Shown here piece after piece: positions 52,179-59,970 of a DNA stretch of 59,970 bases (positions are counted from its first letter, which is position 1; the number at the start of each line of letters is the position of its first letter). The position numbers were made by a program, and so were the translations under genes. Source of the stretch: a bacterium (GTDB taxonomy: Bacteria; Krumholzibacteriota; Krumholzibacteriia; LZORAL124-64-63). The stretch is taken from the NCBI GenBank assembly GCA_024223715.1, contig JAAEOA010000390.1, positions 1 through 59,970 of the forward strand, given 5' to 3'. Below the pieces are notes generated by a model that saw only the letters and a list, made by a program, of their open reading frames with translations, was not told the DNA's origin and did not search any database.

Positions 52179-53678
52179 GTGGCCAGCCAGGAAAATAATG
52201 AAAACCAGGTCGAAAATCCTCACCGTCTGATCCAGGATCGTCTGGAAAAAATGGAAGAGTTGGGCCAAAAGGTTGAGCTGTATCCTTACAGTTACGATCG
52301 TACTCACAATAGTGAACAGGCTCGCGAAGCGGAAAAAGACCTGGTCGAAGCTGAGGGTACGATTCGTTTTCCCGGACGCATTATGGCCAAGCGAGGCACA
52401 GGAAAAACACTGTTCATTCCCATCAGCGATGAGTGGGGTGTCTTACAGGCATATTTCCGTAAAGACGAGCTTGGCGAAGAGCGCTTCGACCAAATCAAAC
52501 GCCTAATTGATATTGGTGACTGGATTGGTGTGGAAGGAACTCTTTTCCGCACACGCACCGATGAACTTTCGGTCAAGGTGAAAGATTTTACCTTCCTTTC
52601 CAAAGCCATCCGGCCTTTGCCCGAAAAATTCCATGACATGAGTCTGGAAAATAAAAGCCGTAACCGCCATCTCGATTTGACAATGAATCTTGAGAGCCGA
52701 CAGCGGTTCAAATTGCGCAGCACCATCATCAGTGACATTCGGTCCTTTTTTGAAGAGGAAGATTATCTGGAAGTGGAAACTCCGGTTCTGCAATCCCTTT
52801 ATGGAGGTGCCACTGCTCGGCCTTTTACCACTCATCATAATGCCTTGGACATGACTCTTTATTTGCGTATTGCCGATGAGCTTTATCTGAAAAGGCTAGT
52901 GATTGGCGGCCTGGAAAGAGTCTATGAGATTGCCAAAGACTTCCGCAATGAAGGCATGGATCGAACTCATAACCCTGAATTCACCATGCTGGAGTGTTAT
53001 GCCGCTTATTGGGATTACCAGGACATGATGGATTTAACCGAAAGAATGATCCGTCGTTTGGCCCAAACATTTGGCAATGATGGAAAACTAAAATACGGTG
53101 AGCTGGAAATGGACTTCAGTCAGCCTTTCAGCCGCATACGTTTCATGGATGCCCTGCAGGAAAAAACTGGCAAAGATTTGATGACCATGAGCAACGATGA
53201 AGTGGCTCAGGTCGCCAAAAGCCATGGTGTGGCTCTGAATAAAACCATGGGTCGGGATAAAATTCTGGATGAACTGTTCAGTGAATTAGTTGAGCCGGAA
53301 CTCATTCAACCCACCTTTGTGATGGATCATCCCAAAGAGCTTTCGCCCTTGGCAAAGTCGCATCGCGAAACCGAAGGATTGGTGGAACGGTTTGAACTCT
53401 TTGTGGCCGGTTTTGAATTGGCGAACAGCTTCAGTGAATTGAACGATCCTCGTGAGCAGCGCGCGCGTTTCATGGACCAGAAAGCCCTTATCGAAGCCGG
53501 GGACGATGAAGCTCAGCCCATAGATGAAGAATTCCTCCAGGCAATGGAGCAGGGCATGCCGCCAACAGGTGGCATGGGCCTGGGCATTGACCGTTTGATT
53601 ATGCTCCTGACCGACAGCAATAATATTCGTGACGTACTGCTTTTCCCTCACATGCGCCCTTTGAGCGACCAGAGTTAG
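52179..53678 (+). CDS. lysS: Lysyl-tRNA synthetase, class II
   Basis: A 499-residue enzyme that charges tRNA-Lys. The N-terminal OB-fold anticodon domain spans about 65-160 (RFPGRIMAKRGTGKTLFIPI). The class II core has motif 2 in FRNEGMDRTHNPEFTMLECY (about residue 262) and motif 3 in GMGLGIDRLIML (about 463). The length is normal. The GTG start at 52179 has GGGAG upstream (52167-52171). The lolE-like gene begins on the base after its stop, so the synthetase and the lipoprotein transporter genes form one transcription unit. Confidence 0.96.
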   Translation: MASQENNENQVENPHRLIQDRLEKMEELGQKVELYPYSYDRTHNSEQAREAEKDLVEAEGTIRFPGRIMAKRGTGKTLFIPISDEWGVLQAYFRKDELGEERFDQIKRLIDIGDWIGVEGTLFRTRTDELSVKVKDFTFLSKAIRPLPEKFHDMSLENKSRNRHLDLTMNLESRQRFKLRSTIISDIRSFFEEEDYLEVETPVLQSLYGGATARPFTTHHNALDMTLYLRIADELYLKRLVIGGLERVYEIAKDFRNEGMDRTHNPEFTMLECYAAYWDYQDMMDLTERMIRRLAQTFGNDGKLKYGELEMDFSQPFSRIRFMDALQEKTGKDLMTMSNDEVAQVAKSHGVALNKTMGRDKILDELFSELVEPELIQPTFVMDHPKELSPLAKSHRETEGLVERFELFVAGFELANSFSELNDPREQRARFMDQKALIEAGDDEAQPIDEEFLQAMEQGMPPTGGMGLGIDRLIMLLTDSNNIRDVLLFPHMRPLSDQS

Positions 53679-54923
53679 ATGAGATTTGCATATTATATTG
53701 CTCGCAGGTACCTGCGCAGTCGTCACCATAGCGGTTTTCTGAACCGCAATGCAGTGTTGGCGATAATGGGAATCACCATTGGGGTTATGGTCCTTCACAT
53801 TGTACTGGCTGTAATGAATGGCTTTGAGGCCGAAATGCGCCGGACTTTTGTGGAAAACATGCCCATGGTTACGGTGCACAGTTCGGCTCCCGAAGGTTTT
53901 GAAAATCTGGGTGCCCTCATGGATGAAGTGAGTGAAGACCCGGATGTGCTTGGGGTTTCTCCTTTCATCAGAAAAGAAGTGATCGTTTCCGGTGGAGCCC
54001 GATATGGCGACCTGTTAAACAAAGGCGCTGTGGTTTGGGGAATTGACCCCGACCTTGTAGATTCTGTTCAGCCATTGAGCAAATATCTTAATCCCGACCC
54101 CATTATTCTCGGGGCCCTGAAAAGCCGAAAAGTGCCTCGGGTTATTCTGGGTTCCGCTTTAGCCAATAACCTGTATTCCGCCGTGGGCGATACAGTTATT
54201 TTGACCACTGCTAAAGGTGAGTTCAGAGCCGACCGTATGGAGGCCGAAAGCAGGAAGTTCGTAGTCATCGGTTTTTTTGAAACCGGTATGTACGAGTTCG
54301 ACAGTCAATTTGCCTATGTTGATTTGCAGGTGGCTCAGGAATTCTTCGATTATGGACCTGGGGGAGCATCTCTTCTTGGCGTTAAAGTCGTAGACCTAAT
54401 GAAAGCCGATGTTGTATCGGACCGCATTAATGATAATCTTCCCCAGGATTATTACACCAGCAACTGGATGCGCCTGAACCAGAATTTATTCAAATGGATC
54501 AAGACTGAGAAGCGCGTCATGTTCCTTTTACTGGGGCTAATCATTTTGATCGCCGGGTTCAACATCATGAGCATTCTAACCATGATGGTGGGGGAACGCC
54601 GCCGTGAAATTGGAATTCTTATGTCAATGGGAACCAGCCGAAGTCAAATTATGGGCATTTTCCTGTTCAATAGTTTGTATTTAGGTGTTTCGGGTGGAAT
54701 TTTTGGCAGTATTTTGGGTATGTTGAGCATTGCTGGGTTGGAAAAGTTTGGAATCCCCATTCCAGGTGATGTTTATTTTCTGGACACTGTTCCGGTACTC
54801 TTTATGTGGACCGATTTCTTTGCCGTGGTGATCATGACTCTTTTTGTTTCCCTGATTGGCGGTCTGTGGCCCAGCTTCGAAGCCAGTCGTTTTAATCCTG
54901 TGGAGATCATCCGCTATGAATAA
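53679..54923 (+). CDS. lolE: LolC/LolE-type ABC transporter permease (FtsX-like)
   Basis: A 414-residue inner-membrane protein with the LolC/E layout: helix 1 (about residues 25-47), a periplasmic domain of about 220 residues, then three helices (about 284-306, 327-350 and 372-395). The start FAYYIARRYLRSR and the conserved MMVGERRREIGILMSMGTSRSQI loop (about 304-325) are typical. With LolD it moves lipoproteins out of the inner membrane towards the outer membrane. Only one permease is present, so a homodimer is likely, as in bacteria with LolF-like systems. It starts right after the lysS stop. Confidence 0.88.
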   Translation: MRFAYYIARRYLRSRHHSGFLNRNAVLAIMGITIGVMVLHIVLAVMNGFEAEMRRTFVENMPMVTVHSSAPEGFENLGALMDEVSEDPDVLGVSPFIRKEVIVSGGARYGDLLNKGAVVWGIDPDLVDSVQPLSKYLNPDPIILGALKSRKVPRVILGSALANNLYSAVGDTVILTTAKGEFRADRMEAESRKFVVIGFFETGMYEFDSQFAYVDLQVAQEFFDYGPGGASLLGVKVVDLMKADVVSDRINDNLPQDYYTSNWMRLNQNLFKWIKTEKRVMFLLLGLIILIAGFNIMSILTMMVGERRREIGILMSMGTSRSQIMGIFLFNSLYLGVSGGIFGSILGMLSIAGLEKFGIPIPGDVYFLDTVPVLFMWTDFFAVVIMTLFVSLIGGLWPSFEASRFNPVEIIRYE

Positions 54924-55629
54924 ATCCGGCTCGTCAGTTCCTTTACTTTCCGCTTCCAATATCCGTAAGGTTTTTACCCGGAAACAAGGCCCGCTCACAG
55001 TTCTGGAGAATGTTGACTTTTCCCTGGATGAGGGTGAGGCCATTGCCATCATCGGAACCTCCGGATCAGGAAAAAGCACTCTGTTGAATATTTTAGGTTC
55101 TCTGGATTGGCCCACCGATGGCCAGTTGCACCATAAGGGAGACTTTCTGAATTTTAGAAATAAAGCGGTGGCTGACCGCTGGCGAAGTAAAAAAGTTGGC
55201 TTTGTATTTCAGAATCATATGTTATTGCCTGATTTTACAGCTTTAGACAATCTACTATTGCCTGTCCGACGATTGGGTGATGTGACTTCCGAAACACACC
55301 AGCGGGCGTTGGGTTTTTTAAAAAATATGGGGTTGGCCGACCGAGCCAATCATCTTCCCGGAGAAATGTCAGGAGGCGAACAACAAAGAATTGCCGTGGC
55401 TCGAGCCTTTATGAACCGACCAGCCATTGTTCTGGCGGACGAGCCTTTTGGAAACCTTGACCAGGAAATTGGTGGCCATTTGGGAGAAATGCTTTTCGGA
55501 CTGCGGGATACTGAAGGTACCAGTTTGGTTATTGTAACCCATGATCTGCACTTAGCCAGGAGAGCTGATCGGATTTTGGAATTAGTAGAGGGTCGCTTGA
55601 AGCCTGTTATCAAAGATGATCTGGTATAA
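54916..55629 (+). CDS. lolD: LolD-type ABC transporter ATPase
   Basis: A 237-residue ABC ATPase. Walker A GTSGSGKST is near residue 50, the Q-loop near FVFQNHMLLPDF (about 97), the signature LSGG-like MSGGEQQRIAVARAF near 153, Walker B AIVLADEPFGNLD near 172, and the switch His in VIVTHD near 207. It belongs to the LolD/MacB/FtsE branch. ATG 54916 overlaps the permease stop by 8 bp (ATGAATAA), fitting a two-component LolDE transporter; the open frame extends upstream into lolE. It is followed by a 54-bp gap to mcsA. Confidence 0.92.
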   Translation: MNKSGSSVPLLSASNIRKVFTRKQGPLTVLENVDFSLDEGEAIAIIGTSGSGKSTLLNILGSLDWPTDGQLHHKGDFLNFRNKAVADRWRSKKVGFVFQNHMLLPDFTALDNLLLPVRRLGDVTSETHQRALGFLKNMGLADRANHLPGEMSGGEQQRIAVARAFMNRPAIVLADEPFGNLDQEIGGHLGEMLFGLRDTEGTSLVIVTHDLHLARRADRILELVEGRLKPVIKDDLV

Positions 55630-55683
55630 TAGTCTGCACGGATTTTGTTTTTTACTAACCACAACCTTTGAGGAGATGGTGCC

Positions 55684-56217
55684 TTGAATTGTCAGGATTG
55701 TGGATCCAATGAAGCGTTTGTACACTTGTCAGAAGTTGTTGAAGGAGATGTTCGCAGCATCTGGTTGTGTTCATCCTGCTCCCTTCGTCGTCAAAATCGG
55801 AAAGCACCCGATTTTCCAGATGAATCCCGTGCCAAAAATGAATCAGATAATTTAGCTTCATTTCTGGGAGATGATTTTTCCCACCCTGAATCTGGTAATA
55901 CCGACAAACTGGCCAAGATTTGTCCGGCTTGCGATTACGCGTTCAGTCAGTGGAAAGAGAGCAAACTTCTAGGATGTTCCCAATGTTATACTGCTTTTTA
56001 TCGGGTACTATTGCCTCACCTGACCCGTTATCACGGAAATGCCTCTCATTTTGGGAAAATTCCCCGCCGCCGCCAGGGCGTTGATGACCGACTAATCAAT
56101 ATCAAACGCGTACGGGTACAAATGGAAAAAGCTATTTCCAGTGAAGATTTTGAGGAAGCCGCCCGCCTGCGGGATCTCTTGGCCAAACTGAAATCTGGAG
56201 TGGAGGACGGCTCATGA
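55684..56217 (+). CDS. mcsA: McsA-like zinc-finger protein with UVR motif
   Basis: A 177-residue protein with four CxxC pairs (CQDC at 3, CSSC near 29, CPAC near 80, CSQC near 99) that bind zinc, and a C-terminal UVR helix pair (MEKAISSEDFEEAARLRDLLAK). In Firmicutes, McsA is the activator of the protein-arginine kinase McsB. TTG 55684 has GAGGAG upstream. The mcsA stop overlaps the mcsB start (ATGA). CtsR, the repressor that begins this operon in Firmicutes, is absent; lolE-lolD lie upstream. Confidence 0.9.
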   Translation: MNCQDCGSNEAFVHLSEVVEGDVRSIWLCSSCSLRRQNRKAPDFPDESRAKNESDNLASFLGDDFSHPESGNTDKLAKICPACDYAFSQWKESKLLGCSQCYTAFYRVLLPHLTRYHGNASHFGKIPRRRQGVDDRLINIKRVRVQMEKAISSEDFEEAARLRDLLAKLKSGVEDGS

Positions 56218-57272
56218 TGTCTTTTTTTGAAATGCCTTTCCTGCAGACCATGCCTTGGCTGGATTCCTCTGGTCCTGCATCCGATACAGTCATTGGCACC
56301 TGGGGTCGCCTGGCCCGCAATTTGAGTGCTTTTGAGTTCCCCGAAAATGCTTCCGTGGAAACACGAAAGAGTATTGCCGGGCAATTTATTGATGTATTTA
56401 AAAACCAATCAGCAGACGATAATGGCTGGATTTTTGATTTGGATCATTCTGAACCAATTGTTTTGAAACTGTTAAAGGAAAAATCATACATTCCAGTTTC
56501 CAACCCCAAGCCCGACAGCGGTCGTTTGCTTTGCTTGGAGAAAGACAAACATCGCAGGATATTGGTGAATTTTGAAGATCACTTGCAGTTCGGGGTTTGT
56601 CATTCTGGTTTCCAACCTCTTGAAGTCCTGGCCCAGTTGCAGGACCTTGAAAACTCTTTCGACCAAAATATGGAGTTTGCCTTCAGGGATGATTTGGGAT
56701 TTTTGACGGCCAACCCACTAAATGCCGGGACCGGATTGAAAATTTCAATCATGGTTCATTTACCGGGCCTGGTTATGACAGACGAAATTGACAAAATTCT
56801 TAATGCCTTACGCCAGCTTCGGTTTGGGGTTCGTGGTCCATTTGGCAGTGGTACGGCCGTACGGGGGGCCGTTTTTGTCATCTCAAACCTGATCAGTCTT
56901 GGGCGAGATGAATCTGAAATTGCCAGTGATTTTGAATTTCATCTGGGAAAAGTTCTGCGGCATGAACGCACGGCCAGGCAGCAACTTTTTGCCTCCGATT
57001 CTTTGGGATTGGAAGATCTTTCCCACCGAAGTCTCGCTGTATTAAAAAACTCCCGGCTAATGACTTCCCAGGAGGCCATTGATCGTCTCAGTCACTTGCG
57101 CCTGGGCATGGGGCTCGATATGCTGCCCCATCTAGAGTACGCCCTTTTGAATGAAGCGATGATTCTTGGCCAGCCGTCCCATTTGGAGCTGATAGCCGGG
57201 CACGACCTCACTGTCCAGGAGATGACCGAAGCCAGGGCCAGTTTGCTTCGCAATTTGTTTAATTCCTGCTGA
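56214..57272 (+). CDS. mcsB: McsB-like guanido kinase homologue, catalytic residues altered
   Basis: A 352-residue relative of the protein-arginine kinase McsB, of normal length and in the right place between mcsA and clpC. The core segments DDLGFLTANPLNAGTGL and the RLARN and EDHL motifs confirm the family. However, the family's LTSCPTN Cys is replaced by Asn (N167, the same position as the essential Cys167 of Bacillus McsB); the NEEDHLR motif is NFEDHLQ, keeping only one Glu (E121) and losing the Arg; SSRxRLARN is GTWGRLARN; and RGxYGE is RGPFGS. It may be a pseudokinase, adaptor or altered kinase. GGAGG (56202-56206) precedes ATG 56214. Confidence 0.85.
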   Translation: MMSFFEMPFLQTMPWLDSSGPASDTVIGTWGRLARNLSAFEFPENASVETRKSIAGQFIDVFKNQSADDNGWIFDLDHSEPIVLKLLKEKSYIPVSNPKPDSGRLLCLEKDKHRRILVNFEDHLQFGVCHSGFQPLEVLAQLQDLENSFDQNMEFAFRDDLGFLTANPLNAGTGLKISIMVHLPGLVMTDEIDKILNALRQLRFGVRGPFGSGTAVRGAVFVISNLISLGRDESEIASDFEFHLGKVLRHERTARQQLFASDSLGLEDLSHRSLAVLKNSRLMTSQEAIDRLSHLRLGMGLDMLPHLEYALLNEAMILGQPSHLELIAGHDLTVQEMTEARASLLRNLFNSC

Positions 57273-57461
57273 AAAACTCAAAATTGGCATTCAAGTTGCG
57301 AGTGATTTTGGCGAAAACTATCTAATGCGGCCAATTCTCCCTTTGAGAGAACAGGCGGGTGTGGCGTACTCGCGTGGGCTAAAGTATATTCTCAGTATCG
57401 GGATGATCCCGAACGGTCGGACAGGAAACTCGACCTGAAACGCAAATGGAGGCGCAAAAGA

Positions 57462-59927
57462 ATGAATGATCGATTCACACAGCGCGTGAGAAAAGTTCTG
57501 TTCCTGGCTCGCGACGAAGCGGGCCGTCTGCAACACGATTACATCGGTACAGAACATCTGCTTCTGGGCGTTGTCCGGGAAGGCAACGGAGTGGCTGCTA
57601 ATGTGCTTCGCCACTTGAATATCGATTTTGAAAAAATCCAAAAAGCCGTTGAAGACAGTGTTACTGCCCCTAATGGCCCGGTTAGCATTGGGGAAATCCC
57701 TTTCACACCTCGTGCTAAAAAAGTTCTCGAGCTGAGTATTGACGAAGCTAGGCTGCACAATCACAGCTACGTGGGCACTGAGCATTTACTATTGGCTCTC
57801 ATTCGCGAAGGCGAAGGGGTGGCTGCCCGTGTCCTGGGTGAATTGGGTGCTGACCATGAGCAAGTCAAGCGTGAGGTTATGAAAAACCTTGGTGGGGATG
57901 AAACACCCAAAACGCAGAAACGTCGCAAGCGTAAAGAGAAGAAAGAAAACAGTGTTCTGGAGCAATTTGGCCGAAATATGACCGACATGGCTCGTGAAGG
58001 GAAACTTGATCCTACCATTGGTCGCAGTAAGGAAATTGACCGCTGCATCCAGATTCTCAGCCGCCGCAAGAAAAACAATCCGGTCCTCATTGGGGAACCT
58101 GGTGTGGGCAAGACCGCTATTGTGGAGGGGTTTGCCAGCAAAATTGTAGAAGGAAATGTTCCGTCCCTGCTGAGGGATAAGGAAATTGTCACCTTGGATT
58201 TGGCCAGTGTTGTAGCCGGTACAAAATATCGTGGACAATTCGAAGAACGCCTCAAGCAAATTATGGCCGAAATTAGGGAAAACCCTGAAATCATTCTCTT
58301 TATCGATGAATTGCACACCATTGTGGGTGCTGGCGGTGCCGAAGGCGCCATTGATGCTTCCAATATGCTGAAGCCGGCTCTCAGCCGTGGCGAGATACAG
58401 TGCGTTGGTGCTACCACAATGGATGAATACAGGAAATTCATTGAAAAAGACGGTGCCTTGGAACGACGTTTCCAAATGGTGACTGTCAATCCTCCGAATG
58501 AAGATGAAAGCATCGAAATCCTTTATGGGCTGCGCGACAAATACGAAGCTCATCACCGGGTTAAATTTGACGACGAGAGCATAAAGGCTGCTGTTTTTCT
58601 CAGCAACCGGTACATATCTTCACGCAGTTTGCCGGACAAAGCCATTGACATTATGGACGAAGCCGGCAGTCGGGCGCGTTTGTCCATGACCATTGTACCA
58701 CCGGACCTTCGGGAACTGGAAAAACGCATCACCGAAACCGTTACTGAAAAGGAAAGCAGCATTCAGGCTCAGGAGTTTGAAAAAGCCGCCTCTTTCCGCG
58801 ATGAAGAAAAAGAACTTAAAAAACAACTTCAGGACTTGAAAAAGAACTGGAATTCAGAACAAAGTGACCCCACAACTACCGTGACAGAAGCTCTCATGTG
58901 TGAAGTCATTGCTGACATCACCGGCATTCCTGTTTCGGAAGTTGAAGAAGAAGAAACCGACAAATTGCTGCGCATGGAAGAAGAACTCGGTAAATGGGTC
59001 ATTGGCCAGGATCCTGCTTTGCAGGCTGTTTCCAAGGCCATTCGACGGAACCGTGCAGGCTTGCGCGATCCCAAACGTCCTATCGGATCTTTCATTTTCC
59101 TGGGCCCCAGTGGCGTGGGAAAAACAGAAGTGGCCCGACAGCTCACTGAATTCCTGTTTGCTGACCAGAGTGCCCTGATTCGAATGGACATGTCTGAGTA
59201 CATGGAAAAACATTCGGTCAGTCGCCTTGTGGGGGCACCTCCCGGTTATGTTGGATACGACGAAGGTGGAATGTTGACGGAAAAAGTCCGTCGCAAGCCT
59301 TACAGCGTCATTTTGCTGGATGAAATTGAAAAAGCACACCCCGATGTGTTTAACATCCTTCTTCAGGTTCTTGATGACGGCCAGCTTACCGATAGCTTCG
59401 GTCGCACTGTCAGCTTCCGCAATGCTGTGTTGATTATGACCAGTAATGTGGGAACCCGAAAAACCCATGCCATTCGCGGTGTTGGGTTTGGCAGTGATGA
59501 TGATGAGCATAAAGACCAAAGAGTGCAGGGCAACATCGATTCCGATTTGAAGAAGACTTTCAGTCCTGAGTTCCTCAACCGTATCGATGAGATTCTCACC
59601 TTTAGTGCTTTGGGCAAGCCGGAGATTGAAAAAATTGTCGATATTCTCCTGCTGGATGTCAGCTCCCGCCTGGTAAAACTGGAAATTGATTTTGAGTTTA
59701 CCCAGGAGTGCAAAGACCTTCTTTGCGAGGTGGGCTACGATCCGCTGATGGGGGCCAGACCCCTGCGCCGGGCTATCCAGAAATATGTGGAAGACCCTCT
59801 CAGTGAAAAATTGCTGCGTGGTAAGGTTACCAGTCGCAGCTTGTTGACCATTGGTGTGGAGGGCGGAAATCTGACCTTCAAATCCACTCCTAAAGAGGAT
59901 GTGAAGACCCTGAACCCAGGGACTTGA
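57462..59927 (+). CDS. clpC: ATP-dependent Clp protease ATP-binding subunit ClpC
   Basis: An 821-residue class I Hsp100 unfoldase. It has a Clp-N double repeat (1-145), AAA1 with Walker [10 protein letters not shown] (about 211), a middle domain with a UVR motif (about 427-460, [19 protein letters not shown]) and AAA2 with Walker [10 protein letters not shown] (about 545) and [13 protein letters not shown] pore loop. The middle domain is the short ClpC kind, not the long ClpB kind. It feeds proteins to ClpP. ATG 57462 follows GGAGG (57449-57453). A 189-bp gap separates it from mcsB; only weak promoter boxes were seen there (TATATT at about 57385), so separate expression is possible. Confidence 0.96.
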   Translation: MNDRFTQRVRKVLFLARDEAGRLQHDYIGTEHLLLGVVREGNGVAANVLRHLNIDFEKIQKAVEDSVTAPNGPVSIGEIPFTPRAKKVLELSIDEARLHNHSYVGTEHLLLALIREGEGVAARVLGELGADHEQVKREVMKNLGGDETPKTQKRRKRKEKKENSVLEQFGRNMTDMAREGKLDPTIGRSKEIDRCIQILSRRKKNNPVLIGEPGVGKTAIVEGFASKIVEGNVPSLLRDKEIVTLDLASVVAGTKYRGQFEERLKQIMAEIRENPEIILFIDELHTIVGAGGAEGAIDASNMLKPALSRGEIQCVGATTMDEYRKFIEKDGALERRFQMVTVNPPNEDESIEILYGLRDKYEAHHRVKFDDESIKAAVFLSNRYISSRSLPDKAIDIMDEAGSRARLSMTIVPPDLRELEKRITETVTEKESSIQAQEFEKAASFRDEEKELKKQLQDLKKNWNSEQSDPTTTVTEALMCEVIADITGIPVSEVEEEETDKLLRMEEELGKWVIGQDPALQAVSKAIRRNRAGLRDPKRPIGSFIFLGPSGVGKTEVARQLTEFLFADQSALIRMDMSEYMEKHSVSRLVGAPPGYVGYDEGGMLTEKVRRKPYSVILLDEIEKAHPDVFNILLQVLDDGQLTDSFGRTVSFRNAVLIMTSNVGTRKTHAIRGVGFGSDDDEHKDQRVQGNIDSDLKKTFSPEFLNRIDEILTFSALGKPEIEKIVDILLLDVSSRLVKLEIDFEFTQECKDLLCEVGYDPLMGARPLRRAIQKYVEDPLSEKLLRGKVTSRSLLTIGVEGGNLTFKSTPKEDVKTLNPGT

Positions 59928-59970
59928 TTGTCAAATTGACCGGATTTTTAGAATGAGGGCCGCCATTTTG

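Noticed and set aside
59953..59970. Possible start of a further gene (ATG reading MRAAIL)
   Set aside because: Only six codons are in the window, with no clear ribosome site; it cannot be supported.
1..59970. tRNA, rRNA, CRISPR, prophage or replication origin
   Set aside because: The intergenic gaps are short and hold no cloverleaf-like sequence, no repeat-spacer array and no DnaA-box cluster. The only repeats are the short tandem arrays and the IS ends listed.

Overview
The window is a dense bacterial chromosome segment of about 60 kb at moderate GC. Every gene except one HIT-family gene is on the + strand, mostly with gaps of a few bases or 1-30 bp overlaps. It encodes Gram-negative envelope machinery: four heptosyltransferase-type glycosyltransferases, a GmhB-like phosphatase, a BamD-like lipoprotein and a LolE/LolD-type transporter. 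It also encodes a gingipain-like C25 peptidase ending in a FlgD-like sorting domain and an mcsA-mcsB-clpC module. This mix suggests a member of the FCB group or a nearby candidate phylum (Krumholzibacteriota, Eisenbacteria, Latescibacterota and similar). The sequence read by eye cannot fix the phylum, and no rRNA or tRNA gene was found.

Layout. 1-7800: end of a glycogen-binding-domain protein, two unrecognised genes, then an exopolysaccharide or O-antigen locus (O-antigen ligase/polymerase, GT4 glycosyltransferase, WecA/TagO-type transferase, methyltransferase, deacetylase-like protein). 7800-16400: exported proteins, namely a 1615-residue C25 peptidase behind a good sigma70 promoter and a structured leader, an orphan peptide-binding lipoprotein, and a lipoprotein zinc protease. 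16400-20430: a histone H1-like protein with a winged-helix end, hinT, a PfkB kinase, then lexA with a reduced ImuB-like Y-family polymerase relative. 20430-23460: hsp20 and lon. 23480-32050: a long overlapping series for LPS core and surface glycans, ending in acpS. 32053-33266: an insertion sequence with matching inverted repeats, beginning on the last base of the acpS stop codon.

33350-60000: a phzF-like gene and then mainly housekeeping genes: acyl-CoA dehydrogenase, TPR protein, aroQ, efp, accB, pilT, accC, ftsK, rimO, an unknown exported protein, bamD, nadD, polA, coaE, prfB (with a programmed +1 frameshift), lysS, lolE, lolD, mcsA, mcsB and clpC.

The strongest unusual signals are: an McsB homologue whose signature active-site Cys is Asn; a lexA-linked Y-family polymerase relative lacking the fingers and catalytic acids; a recurring habit of 11-12 bp tandem repeats in unrelated upstream regions, including four TCTAGA units before lexA; a layered hairpin leader before the C25 gene; and a Lys-rich histone-like protein joined to a winged-helix domain. 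I saw no single large undescribed system. The McsB variant and the lexA locus come closest.
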